Shown in pieces: positions 47,157-57,186 of a DNA stretch of 64,000 bases. The notes beneath the pieces are model-generated. The model saw only the letters and a list, made by a program, of their open reading frames with translations. It searched no databases and was not told the DNA's origin. The first letter of the stretch is position 1, and every line of letters begins with the position of its first letter. Position numbers and translations under genes: made by a program. The DNA comes from Prorocentrum cordatum. Lineage: Eukaryota; Sar; Dinophyceae; Prorocentrales; Prorocentraceae. The stretch covers positions 278,501 to 342,500 of the forward strand of contig CAUYUJ010007502.1 of assembly GCA_963575745.1 (NCBI GenBank), given 5' to 3'.

Positions 47157-47343
47157 TGCCCCTCCTCCTCCTCCTCCTCCTCCTCCTCCTCCTCCTCCTC
47201 CTCCTCCTCCTCCTCCTCCTCCTCCTCCTCCTCCTCCTCCTCCTCCTCCTCCTCCTCCTCCTCCTCCTCCTCCTCCCTCCTCCTCCTCCTCCTCCTCCTC
47301 CTCCTCCTCCTCCTCCTCCTCCTCCTCCTCCTCCTCCTCCTCC
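47157..47343 (+). repeat. pure (TCC)n microsatellite
   Basis: About 62 consecutive TCC units with a single interruption (TCCCTCC at about 47,275). All homopolymer open frames here (poly-Leu, Ser, Pro and, complementary, Glu, Gly, Arg) are artefacts. Confidence 0.97.
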
Positions 47344-47506
47344 GAAGTAAGAATCCCCAACTGCAAATACTGTCTGGGAGATTACAGGAGATGAGATTGC
47401 CAGCACGTTCTCGTTCCGCAAGCGTCTCAGCAACGGGCGGCGCCCGGAGTTCAAATCGACCCGGCCGTCCTTCGCTCCGCTATTATAAACGAATTTGTGG
47501 TACGCG

Positions 47507-47675
47507 GTCGGATCTAGCCTCTTGCAGTCTCTTGCGGTGCACCAGTCATGCGTGAGAGCATCCCGAATTCCAGTCGGATCTAGCCTCTTGCAGTCTCTTG
47601 CGGTGCACCAGTCACGCGTGAGGACATTCTCTTGCGGTGCACCAGTCACGCGTGAGGACATCCCGCATTCGTTCC
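47507..47675 (+). repeat. tandem repeat, 66-bp unit, 2.5 copies
   Basis: GTCGGATCTAGCCTCTTGCA begins units at 47,507 and 47,573. The latter half TCTCTTGCGGTGCACCAGTC occurs a third time at about 47,627. The copies differ by only a few bases. Confidence 0.85.
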
Positions 47676-47679
47676 TTGG

Positions 47680-48320
47680 GCGTTCGAGGCCAAAAGAGCT
47701 TGTTCTGCACCGCTGCTGGCGCTTGTTTCGTCGCCCACGCAGCCCTCTTGCGCATAGAGTCCGCGTGGTGGTCATGTCCAAGGCGCACGGAGACGACTTC
47801 CACGCCTGAGCCAGGACCCAAGAACTCATTGCGCGATGTCTGACCCCGAACCAAGCCGCCAGGTTCGGTCTTTGAAGGCCACCGCGGCGGTCGCGGCGGC
47901 CACAAATCGGGGCAAGGTTTTTATCAAGGGGTGGCGTGCCCCTTCCCAGCCCCCCCCCGCTCTGCGATGCAGACGTGGCTCATAATTCACGATGCAGCGA
48001 CAGAGCATTGTAAACTTATGTCCAGCGTGGGCCGTCATGTTTCCTCGGTTAGGGGTCGACTATCACGCAGCCAGGAATGTAAGCCGCTCTCTGTGCGCAG
48101 TCAGCCGCCGCTCTGCTGCGCAGTCGCCTGCTGCCTGGCTGCCAGCCTCCAGCCCTCGAACAAAAAGGGCCGCGCAGAGCCTGCACTGCGGGGGCGCACG
48201 CCTCGGGGTCCCGAGCCGTGGCGTTCCCAGTCTGGGGCGCGCCGGGACGCACGGGGCAGCCTGGGGTCAAGCAGTGGCGGGGCGTCCTGGCTTGCCTGCA
48301 GGCCCACCAGAGAATGTTCT
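47680..48320. other. no supported gene
   Basis: Open frames on both strands, none with a recognised domain. The + strand reading 47,990-48,310 and its complement have similar composition. Confidence 0.35.
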
Positions 48321-48322
48321 AA

Positions 48323-48505
48323 TACTCCAGATTTCGTAATAAAGGGAGGGGGGTCTCATTTCGGGGGGGGTCTCTTCCAGGCCATCTTGGAGGGCCTGGG
48401 GGGGTCTGGGGACGATGTTTGGGAAGGTTCTCCCACGGGGGGGGTCTAAAACTTCTCGTCTGGGAGGGTTGAGACCCCCTCCCTTTTATTACGAAATCTG
48501 GAGTA
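48323..48505 (+). repeat. TIR element with about 36-bp nearly perfect ends
   Basis: The left end TACTCCAGATTTCGTAATAA, AGGGAGGGGGGTCTCA is inverted at the right as TGAGACCCCCTCCCTTTTAT, TACGAAATCTGGAGTA with only one length difference. The interior is G-rich (GGGGGGGGTCT motifs). At 183 bp with near-perfect termini it is the best preserved MITE-like element in the window. Confidence 0.85.
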
Positions 48506-48716
48506 ACCGTTTGTGGTGTGCACGAAATGCTCTGGCCGAGACCGTCGTGTTTTACACATCGGATTTACGTTCAGAGAACACTGTTTTGGTCGTAGATCAT
48601 GCTAGGGTGCTACGAACATTTCGTGATAGGCATATAGCAGTGCCGCGACGGTCGGTTCCTGCTCAACGGCGGCCAGCACGATCGGACGGGTCAGATGATA
48701 ATCAGAGGAGGGCGAC

Positions 48717-49075
48717 TTGAGACAGCGGCGCTTGGCCTTCGGGGGGGTGCCTCGTCGTAACGGTCGGCCGCGGCTGGGAAAAGTTGTGCGCTGGGACCTC
48801 GGGAAAGGTCCGAGAGGCCGACTTGGAGCCGCCGTCCAGTTCCGCTCGCCCCACTCCGAGAGGAGACGGACAGGCATGCAGGCGCCGACGAAGGGATGGC
48901 AGCGACGAGACGATGAAGTGCAGCAGCACAGTGTCTGCACCACTGCGCGGGCCTTCACCTCGCTGCCAGCCGCTGGCTGGGAGTGCGGGGTGGTGGCCCC
49001 GGTCGCGCTGCGCGCCCCGTGCGTCGGCTGGCGGCTCATGGATTTTTCGCCCCGCGTCGCCGCCCCCGCAGGCAC
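48717..49075 (-). CDS. possible exon, unknown protein, weak
   Basis: The - strand frame reads ADTVLLHFIVSSLPSLRRRL and continues to a TGA at about 48,717 with fairly C/G-rich third positions. Another frame of the same strand and one + frame are equally open, so strand and frame are undecided. No domain recognised. Confidence 0.15.
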
Positions 49076-49259
49076 CTCTCGGGCGCTGCTGAAGGGGGTG
49101 GCGAGAAATGCAGGGGGGGGGGGGGGGGGCAGAAGCGACGTGCACCTTTCGTGCCCCTTCCCCCAGGGGGGGCCCCTTTCGGGCCCCCTCGGGGTAGTAA
49201 CGCGCATCTGGCCGCGCGCCAGGCCACACAAGCACGCAACGGGCACTCGAGCACCCAAC

Positions 49260-49745
49260 AGGCCACATAAACACGCAGTCGCTCTTGGGGGCCTCTCGGG
49301 GGCCTCTTGGGGTCTCCTGGGGGCCCCTTGGGGCCGAGAGCTCGAAATGTCTGTTCGGGTTCCCCATCTGGGCCCCCTCTTGGGGCCGTCTTCGGGCCCT
49401 CTTAGGCCGTTTTGGGCGCCTCTTGTGCCGTCTGACCGTCTTGCCGTCTCGGAGCAATCTTACGGGCCTCGTGGGCTGTCGTGGAGCGTCGGGAAGGCGA
49501 AAAGGCGAGAACGCTAAAATCCGCTTAATAGCCATAGGAAATCAATGATTTGTGCATCTTGGGGCCCTCGCGGGAGGCATCTTGGAGGCCTCTTTGGGCG
49601 TTCTGAAGGCCTCTTGGGCCGTCTTAGCTTCATCTTGGGCGTATTGGACCGGTCGTTTGGCGACTCGGAGCCATTTTGGGCCGTCTTGAGACCCTCTTGG
49701 GGCGCTCTTGGCCCGTCCTGGAGTCCCCTTGGGCCCGAGCAAATC
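49260..49745 (+). repeat. degenerate CTTGGGGCC / GTCTTGGG repeat field
   Basis: Irregularly spaced CTCTTGGGGCC, GCCTCTTGGG and CCGTCTT words, the complement of the field at 43.9-45.5 kb. Confidence 0.65.
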
Positions 49746-49889
49746 ATGCGACAAGCCGCGGGGGAGCCCAGGGGAAACGCGGGAAGCCCTGGTAGATTTT
49801 GCAATTTCAGGCTTGGTCCCCCTGAAGATTCTTCAGAAGTGAGGATTGAGGCTTAGAGGATGGTGCCCATGACCTCGCGATTCCATCTT

Positions 49890-50035
49890 TAGTGTGAGCT
49901 CGCGTCGATTAGCGTCTGGTAGTCGATAAGATAGCGCCGATTTAGCGTCGATTAGCGCCGACTAGCACAGGTTCGCGTCGACTTAGCGTCGAATAGCGAC
50001 GAGCAGCGTCGATTCCGCAAGAGCCAATAAGATGG
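49890..50035 (+). repeat. TAGCGTCGAT-rich dispersed repeat, second copy
   Basis: Same blocks and limits as 33,425-33,540, closing with CGCAAGAGCCAATAAGATGG. Confidence 0.65.
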
Positions 50036-50039
50036 TGTG

Positions 50040-50710
50040 GGAGGCTCACGTGAGCTGCCGCAGAAAAGCCACCCCATTGAACGCTTCCCCTCAGAGTGGG
50101 CAGAGTGAGAAGAAGGGGGGGCAGCCCGAGGGCACTCGTCACCCGAGGCAGCGCAGACACGTAGCAAGACGCCCCCGGGCCGGTGGCGGCCCTCGTGGTG
50201 CCCCGAACGAGCAGCGCGCTCCGCCGCTGGAGCACGCTGGACTGGGCGCAGGTTTTGGGGGGCTCCTCTTTCCCCGATCCGTGGATGTGCCGCCCCGGCA
50301 CCAGATACGGTAGGTTTGCGTCGTGTCGACCAAGGGCGGCACTCAGCTGGCAGAGTGAACCCAGAGTTGGAGCCCCTGCCAAATCAAGTGTGCCTTTGTG
50401 TCTTGCGTTTCGCGACCCATGTGCGCTTCATTGCTATGACAACGTGGCCCTCAGAAGGGTCTTATGTCCTCTCGCGTGTCCTCTCCAATCAAGCCCGACT
50501 GTAGGGCTTTAAGAGGGTGGCAGGGGGGAGGGAGGGAGGCAAGCGGGGCGCGCTCACGCCGCGCCTGGTATCCTGCCACTCCCGCCCATTCCTTCACACT
50601 GCGTTGGGCCTGATGCCTCGTCTGCTGCGCGGTCGGAGAGAGATTGCTTGTTGTCGGCGGGTGCACAACGGTCGCCTGGGCCAAACCCCTCCCACCCCTA
50701 TGGTAATTCA
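50040..50710. other. no supported gene
   Basis: Unique GC-rich sequence with overlapping open frames on both strands and no domain. Confidence 0.35.
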
Positions 50711-50713
50711 GAG

Positions 50714-50880
50714 GTGGAAGAGGTACCCATACCCCTAATGACCCTTCCTTCGTGTTCCCCCTTTTGGGCCTCCTCGGAGGCCCTCGTCGCCACCGCTGGA
50801 TTCGCATCGAAATGCGGATCAGAACGCACCCGGGGGGAGGTCTGGGGAGTAGAGGTATTGGTACTTTCTGGTTTCCCCAG
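50714..50880 (+). repeat. dispersed family D element, copy 3
   Basis: AGAGGTACCCATACCCCT at the left and GAGGTATTGGTACTTTCTGG at the right are inverted relatives. The interior has CCGCTGGATTCGCATCGAAA, GATCAGAACGCACCCG and GGGAGGTCTGGGG. The GGCCTCCTCGGAGGCCCTC segment corresponds to GGCCTATTGGGAGGCCCTT in copy 1. Confidence 0.6.
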
Positions 50881-50889
50881 TGACGGTAA

Positions 50890-52230
50890 AGATCGCACGT
50901 AGGGCGGGGAGGGGCGTGGGCACGCTCCCCACATGCTGTTGCTCGCGCGCATACTGTGGCGATCGCGGCGCACCCCCACCCCGGCGTGCCCCACCCCGCC
51001 CAAGCGCTACTGTTACCCAGGGTCCCGACTCCCCCCCCCACCACCAGGATAACAGCCTTTACCGCTGCAGGAGGCGGAGGAGGAGGAGGAGGCGGAGGAG
51101 GAGGAGGAGGAGATCACTGAAGGCCAACATGGTTTTTCCTTCAGCGGGCTCAGTGAAGGCAAGACAGATGCCGTCAGTGGGCAGAGGCAACTGCGCCTCC
51201 AGCTGAAACTTCTGCCTTCGGTGAAAATGGTTACCTTCAGGGAAGCAGTTGGAGCAGGGGAAGGTGGGGGAGGGCAAAGAAAAGGGGGGGGGCAGGGAGG
51301 GGGGATCAGGGAAGGTGGAAAGGCAAGGTGGGGGAAACGCAAGGTGGGGGAACGGACAGGTGGGAAGGAGAGGTGGAGGATCAGGATCAGGGGAAGGCAG
51401 GGGGAGGGCAAAGGAGGGGGGGCGGCTCTGACCAAGACCGACCCGGAACCAGAAGCGCGGCCCGTGCGGGGGGCGAGAGCGCCATCCTGAACGGTGGGGG
51501 CAAAGCACGGATCCTGAAACGTGGCCAGTGCTGCAGCGGGAGCACCATCTTGGAAGGGCCGATGACGTTTTGGGTGGACAGGTAAGGTCGGAAGTCAACT
51601 GTATACAGTCCTGCGTGTGAGAATGCAGTGTGCGAGATAGATGGGCAGGCGAAGAGAACGCCAGCATCAGGGTAGAGAAGGGAGCAGTGCCCATATTGTG
51701 GAACTGTTGAGGGCAACGCGGCCGCGGTGAGGGGCCTCAGAAGTGCAACCACTGACGAGACGGCAGGGGCACCGACGAGTGGGGCACGCTGGGGGGCCCA
51801 GGGGACCAGTGGGCACGTCTCGGCGGCCCCAAACGGTGCGGTGACCAAACCGTGGGGTGAGTCAGTGGGGATTTGGGGTTGTCCGCGCGGTTTGGGGACT
51901 TGGGTCGTCCTCCGAGGGTGTCTCGGGCGACTGAGGCCTCCAGGGTCTCAAAACCGTGCGGTGGCCAGGCCATGCGGTGAGGTCTTTGGGCGCCTCGAGG
52001 CCACCGCGCGGTCTTCCACCGCACCGGTTGGGGGACCCGCCGGCGTCGGGGGCCCCGAGCGTCGCCGCCGATCTCCTGGCGGAGGGCGCCCGCGCGCTCG
52101 CCGGGATGCTCGACGGTCGAGGCCGGTGCTTCCGAGCGCGGGGGGGAGGCGACGGCGGGGTGCAGCGGCAGGTGGCTTGGGCGCGGCCGAGCGGGGGAGG
52201 CGTCGGGAGGCAGCGGCGGCGGAGGGGGCT
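50890..52230. other. no supported gene; purine tracts
   Basis: GGAGGC repeats occur at 51,070-51,112 and GGGGAAGG-type purine runs at 51,255-51,425. Open frames of Gly/Arg (+) and Pro/Ser/Leu (-) follow from composition. Confidence 0.4.
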
Positions 52231-52234
52231 ACGC

Positions 52235-52402
52235 TGAAGTCGGGCATGTCCTTGTATACGGGAGGAATAATCAAGGAGGGTCAAACAATACTATGTCGAC
52301 GATGTTTCGTTCTCCCTGTGCTATCCTTGATTCGATTGTTGACTGCCTTGCTTTGTCCTTCCAAAGTCCGCCTGTAGGAGGACATGCCCGACCTAAGACT
52401 AC
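52235..52402 (+). repeat. TIR family C element, copy 2
   Basis: Left GAAGTCGGGCATGTCCTTGT, right GGACATGCCCGACCTAAGAC. Nested inverted words (AATCAAGGA / TCCTTGATT) lie inside. Same block order as 16,010-16,178. Confidence 0.7.
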
Positions 52403-52647
52403 GCGTAAGAGTGACCTTTCGCCAGAGTGGCCTTTGATGCGGGCCCACAGGGGTCCCGCCAGCACTGGCTGGCGTGCTGTGATTGCTTGGATTTGGCCTC
52501 CCCGGCGGCCCCCTGTAGCCGCCGCGCACCAGGGGCCACTCCGGCCCAGAGTCACTCCTGCGTGCAGCCGACGGAGGGGGCAGTCCTGAGGCGGGCCGGG
52601 GGGGGGCGCGCAGGGGCTGGCTTCGCGAAAAAACGACCCGCCCTTCG

Positions 52648-52988
52648 TGGGCCCTGCAATCGACAGGGCCGTGCTGTTTTCACCATTATCAGAAAACTGC
52701 CTCTTGACCAAGAAAGCGGCCAACAACACGTTTCACCGAAACGGTGAAACAAATTGTTCACCGAACCGGCCTGGGCAGCACGGAGATCCGAACGGCGTTT
52801 GGAACGGGTTCGACAGCGGCTCGGATCCGGTAAGAACTTTGGATTTAGACCAGGCCCCCACAAGGGGAAACGACAACGGTAACACAATTGCGCAGGAGAC
52901 GTAACGAAAACCGGCGCCAGAAATTGCAAGCAAACCTATAGTAAGAAAAGACTGTATAAAAAAGTGTCCCGTCGCTTGCAGGGCCCAC
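52648..52988 (+). repeat. TIR family E element, copy 2
   Basis: The left end GTGGGCCCTGCAATCGACAG, GGCCGTGCTGTTTTCACC is inverted at the right as TCCCGTCGCTTGCAGGGCCC. The interior is unusually AT-rich for this window, with GAAACGGTGAAAC and AACACGTTTCACCGAAAC inverted words. 341 bp, longer than copy 1 (22,192-22,414). Confidence 0.6.
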
Positions 52989-53139
52989 TTAGAGCCCGCC
53001 GCTTGCTTTTTTCCTTGCAGATAATTCCTCCCAGTCGCACCCCGAGTCCAGTCGGAAGGGTGGGCCGGACGTTTCGCCTGAGACTTCCTCACCATGTATG
53101 ATCTTGAAGCTTAGCAGACTGGCAACAGCTTCGCGGATG

Positions 53140-53335
53140 GAGGGCGGGCCGTTTTCAAAACGTGGTTATCGTCTGAGCGCCGCGCGCACTCGTCTTAACA
53201 AATATCACGAGCTTCACGGATGGACGGCGGGTAGTTTTCAAAATGTGGTTCGCGTTTTGAGCGCCGCGCACGGATTCAGGGCAGGACGTTTTCAAAATGT
53301 GGTTCTCGCTTTGGCGCCGCGCACACTCGTCTTGG
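53140..53335 (+). repeat. tandem repeat, three units of about 60-85 bp
   Basis: Each unit has CGTTTTCAAAAYGTGGTT, then GAGCGCCGCGCAC and, in two of them, ACTCGTCTT. Units start near 53,150, 53,232 and 53,287. Confidence 0.65.
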
Positions 53336-53377
53336 GACATTGCAAGGCTCTCACAGGTTCCCATGACTGACGTACCA

Positions 53378-53550
53378 GAAGTGGCGTTTTGGAGCCATTC
53401 AGGATAACCAGACCGCAGCAGTTGCGTTGATTCGCCATGCTAATGTCCCAGGAATGGTTCTCTGGCACGATTCGGGATCGTCAAGAAGCAGCAGTCAAGT
53501 TGGTTCGGGACGTTGATATTCCGAGAATGGTGTTTTGGCACGCTTCAGGA
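53378..53550 (+). repeat. tandem repeat, about 72-bp unit, 2.4 copies
   Basis: GAATGGTGTTTTGGCACGCT, TCAGGAT begins units at about 53,378, 53,451 and 53,523. The remainder has CAGCAGTYRAGTTGRTTCG. The period divides by three, so a frame stays open, but no protein family is recognised. Confidence 0.65.
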
Positions 53551-53961
53551 TCCTCCACATATTGTCTCCCAACGGAGCACTGCCCTGAGTGGACATGAGC
53601 CGTTGTAGGGGCCTGTGAAGAGGGAACGTGGAGGGAGGGTTTATCCCAACATCTTTGACGAGTCTTTGGTTTACACTGGTCCTTTCTCCTCCTCCTCCTC
53701 CTCCTCCCCCTGCTCACCTCTGCAAAGAGGAGCATCCGCGTCCAGCGAATGCCAGGGAGCACCAGCACCAGTGCTGCCGCTCATGCGGCCGCTCCCTGGG
53801 CCGAGGGGCTCCGCCGGGCGGGTCGGGCAAGGTCTCCCCACGTTGCCGCCCGTGGCCGGCTCGTGCTCTGGGTGGGTCCCCGCGAGGAGGTTTACGCTGT
53901 GCCCAGCAAGACATCGTTTCATGCCGGAGCTGCCGCCGAGCAACACGATCCGTTCGATGAG

Positions 53962-54165
53962 GAGGGGGAGGAGGAGGAGGAGGAGGAGGAGGAGGAGGAG
54001 GAGGAGGAGGAGGAGGAGGAGGAGGGAGGAGGAGAGGAGGGATGAGGAGGAGGAGGAGAGAGGAGGAGGCGAAGGAGGAGCAGGATGAGGAGGAGGAGGA
54101 GGAGGAGGAGAGGAGGAGGAGAAGGAGAAGGAGAAAGGGAGGGTGGATCAGGAGGAGGAGGAGGC
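53962..54165 (+). repeat. (GGA)n microsatellite
   Basis: GAGGAG and GGAGAAGG runs with a GAGGGATGAGG interruption. It lies shortly upstream of the candidate gene at 54.2-55.1 kb. Confidence 0.9.
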
Positions 54166-54237
54166 CGTGGGGGAGTACCCCCTCGTTCTCTGGGCCAGCG
54201 GGCTGTCGACGGCCAGCCTGGCCTTCTCTCCACGCCG

Positions 54238-55110
54238 CTCCCTCCGGCTCAGACCTCCGACGCCGTGGTGTTTTGTCATGGCGTGGCCCCCGAGAGGTCT
54301 GGGCGCCCCTTCCCCGGGACCGGTTTTGCTCATCGCTCGTCTGTTCTGGCGCCCTCAGAGGGGCCGAAAGTGCACTCTCTGGGCGGCCCACACGCAGCGT
54401 TGGGGAAGGGAAGTAGACCTTAGGCGATGCTTAAGAAAACCTAAGTTTTCGGCCAGAGTCTCGATTATTCTTAACGTTTCAATGTAAATCCCAAGAGTTT
54501 GATAGCAATGCTGGGTTTTCATTCAAGTTCTGAGACTATGAATTTCTTAACCCATGATTTCTTAAGCATTTCGCATGGTGTAGTGGGTGATGTGACCGAC
54601 GAGTCGGGGTGGTCTCACGAGCACCTGGTGCGCTTCCTGGACTCCATCTGCGGGGGCGAGGTTCCCAGGAAGGGGCACCCCCCGCTCGTCCCCTGGGACG
54701 GGCGGAGGGCCGCAGCGGCCAATGTCATCACGACCAAGTCCCTCGGGCCAGGAATCTTTTACTACGCGAGGATGTCAGGATAGTTGCGGCGGGGGGTTGT
54801 GCCTTCGGGCCACTGCTCACCTGACCTCCTCCCCCTCGCCCCCCACGATCGCGCCTCCAGGTACACGCCCGCGCAAGACCCCGTGCAGGACGGGGCAGTC
54901 GTGCCGCGCTCGACTGACCAGCGCGCGCGCGCTCGCGTCGACTGCCATGGCGTGCCAGCAGCATGCCGGAAGCAGGACGGCGATAGTGACAATGACGATG
55001 ACGAGGATCAGAGGACGAAAAAACACCAATACCGTTGCTCGTCCAGGAGAGCCTTCGCCACCAGGGCTGGATTATCTCCTCGAACTTCTGGTCAGAACGC
55101 ACCCCAGTAG
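54238..55110 (+). CDS. candidate three-exon gene, unknown protein
   Basis: Three + strand pieces join in frame. Piece one ends near 54,412 (SDAVVFCHGVAPERSG onward). Piece two is 54,584-54,770 (VTDESGWSHEHLVRFLDSIC onward). Piece three starts at 54,861 and is open to 55,110 at most. The middle piece is C/G-rich at third positions and of balanced composition, the best sign of real coding. The second intron (54,771-54,860, 90 bp) has donor CGAG^GATGTC, a GA donor, and acceptor CCTCCAG; joining gives GPGIFYYARYTPAQDPVQDG. The first intron coincides with a TIR element. The real 3' end is unknown because a family D repeat begins at 55,022. No domain recognised. Confidence 0.4.
54413..54583 (+). 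repeat. TIR element coinciding with a putative intron
   Basis: GGCGATGCTTAAGAAAAC near the left and ATTTCTTAAGCATTTCGCAT near the right are inverted repeats. The right end runs into GTGTAG, the proposed 3' splice site; GTAGAC at the left could be the donor. The AT-rich interior differs sharply from its GC-rich flanks. Confidence 0.5.
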
Positions 55111-55155
55111 AGGTCCGGGGCGTGTCGGTATCGGCCCGTTTGGTTGCCCCAGAAG
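55022..55155 (+). repeat. dispersed family D element, copy 4
   Basis: CACCAATACCGTTGCTC, GGGCTGGATTATCTCCTCGA, TGGTCAGAACGCACCCCAGT, AGAGGTCCGGGG, GGTATCGGCCCGTTTGGTTG, CCCCAGAAG: the same order as in copies 1-3. Confidence 0.6.
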
Positions 55156-55159
55156 CAGG

Positions 55160-55780
55160 ACGGCGACAGTGACAGTGACGATGGCGATGACGGGCGGGCG
55201 GCGATGACGATGGCAGTAGAAGTAGAAGTGACGATGGCAGGAGGCAATGGCAGACAGGATGGCATGGCGACAGCGATGAGGGAGCGGTAGGCGAGGAAGA
55301 GGAGGGAGGGATCGAGGCTCTGGCCCACTTCGGGCCTCCAGCCGGGGCCTCCGCGGAGACCTCCGGGGGCCCCCAGGGACCTCAAGCATCTGGGGACCCT
55401 TTGGGAACCTCTGGACAAGGGCGACAGGGCCTGGAAGGGAGGAGGCGAAGGAGGAGGAGGAGGAGGAGGAGGAGGAGGAGGAGGAGGAGGAGGAGGTGTA
55501 TGATAATAATAGCGAGGAGGGAGAACTTGAGGACGGTGAGGAGGAAGAGGGGGAAGAGAAGGGGGGACGAGGAAAATGAGCAGGGGAGACGTGGGAGGAG
55601 GAAGGGGAGGGAGAGGAGGAAGGGAGAACGAGGAGGGATGAGTCGGGGAGCGGAGGGAGCCGATGGGGGAGGAAAGAGGGGGGACGAGGAACGGGAGAGC
55701 ATGATGATGAGGAGGAAGGGGGAGGAGGCGGAGGAGGAGGAAGAAGAAGAAGTGGAAGAAAAAGGGAGGATCATTAAGGA
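55160..55780 (+). repeat. (GACAGTGACGATGGC)-type and (GGA)n low-complexity field
   Basis: Degenerate GCGACAGTGAC / GACGATGGCA words at 55,160-55,290 are followed by GGA/GAG tracts at 55,440-55,500 and again to 55,780. The complementary Pro/Leu/Ser frames are artefacts. Confidence 0.75.
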
Positions 55781-55789
55781 GTCGGACTT

Positions 55790-56215
55790 GGAGTGCAAAT
55801 CTTGCCTGCAGGCCAATATTTCGGGCCTGTGCCAAATACCGTTTTCACTTTCTGGCCACAAGCGTCTATAGACACATTGGGTTCCGTTACGTGTGCAGAC
55901 ACAGATGGGGCGGACGCATCTATACAAAGCGCGGCCGTTGCCTTTGGCGTAATACAACAGAGAAAAGGTAGGTCCGTTTACGGTGTGCCCATGGTCTAGA
56001 GCAGGTCCCACATGGTATTCAAAAGTCTTCGCGTTTCGCGTCTCCCGACCAGCCCCTTCAGAAACGTTGCCCATGAGAGATGATGGGATCTTTGCGGACA
56101 AAACACAAATATTGAAACGAAGCGGGCAAGGAGAGTGAACAGAGCGATCTCTGCGAGCAAGGGGTTGGCCTTGGAAGGCCCCTTCGGACCATCCGTGGGG
56201 ACCGCGTGGGGGCGA
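55790..56215. other. no supported gene
   Basis: Relatively less GC-rich unique sequence. The + frame at 55,793-55,999 is open but short, without a domain. Confidence 0.35.
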
Positions 56216-56598
56216 GGAGAGGAGGAGGAGTAGGGGTAGGGGAGGAGGGGAGGAGGAGGAGGAGGAGGAGGAGGAAGAAGACGACGAGCACCACCACCAC
56301 CACGACAAGTAGAAGGAGGAAAAGGAAAAGGAATACGATGAGGACACGAACGATGACGAGGCGGAAGAGGAGAAGAAGGAGGAGGAGGAGGAGATGGACA
56401 ACGAGGACGAGGATAGAACCCTCAAAATCACAACCGCCTCTTGGGGCTCACTTGGGACTCTTCTGGCGGAGCTTGGGGTCCTCTTGGGATTCTTTTCGGT
56501 GGTTTTGGGGCCCTCTTGGGGCTCTCTTCGGGGCCCTGGAGGGCCTCTTGGGGCTATCTTGGAGGCTATCGATCAAAGGGGGGGGGTCCTGACTTTTT

Positions 56599-56637
<39 letters not shown>

Positions 56638-57065
56638 CCACCCCCCCCCTGGGGCCATCTCATCGCTTGGGGCCAATCGCTTCTTGGGGCTCTCTCGGGG
56701 CGCTCCTGGGCCCTACTGGAGCCATATTGGAAACCCGTTGGGCCCATCTTAGGCCTCTCTCGGGGCATCTTGGGGCTATCTTGGGGCCTCAAAAGCACAT
56801 CGAAAGCGACAAGGCGAAACAGGACAAATCATTGAAATTCCGATGTTTTCCCCTAAGAAGGTGGGCATGTTCAGGGGGGCCTTGAGGGGGCTCCGGGAGC
56901 ACTTGGAATCGTCTTTTGGCTCTCGTTGGGCCTCTTGGGGGCGTGTCAAAAGATATCTTAAACCATCGTCGACTGTCCTGAGCCATCTCGGAGACTATCT
57001 TGGAGCATCGGACGCCCTCTTGAAGCCATCTTGGAGCGTCTCGGACGCTCCTCGAATCCGATGGA
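56216..57065 (+). repeat. GGA/ACG microsatellites, then CTTGGG field with a poly-C run
   Basis: GGAGGA and ACGAGC/CACCAC runs (56,216-56,400) are followed by CTCTTGGGGC-type degenerate repeats (56,435-57,060). These are split by an almost pure C tract of about 45 bases at 56,602-56,650. Confidence 0.75.
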
Positions 57066-57186
57066 CCCCATCCCCGTCCAGACCCAGAGAGGGGGGGGCA
57101 CCTTCCCAAAGGGAAGAGGTTGTTTAGTAGAGGACGGCCAGACACTCTAAAACCTCCTTTGCCGAAAGGGCTGGTGGGATTCGGAC

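Noticed and set aside
46483-47829. 448-codon - strand frame
   Set aside because: Mostly poly-Gly/Arg from the (TCC)n tract and Leu-rich from the (GAG)n tract, with only antisense low-complexity sequence between.
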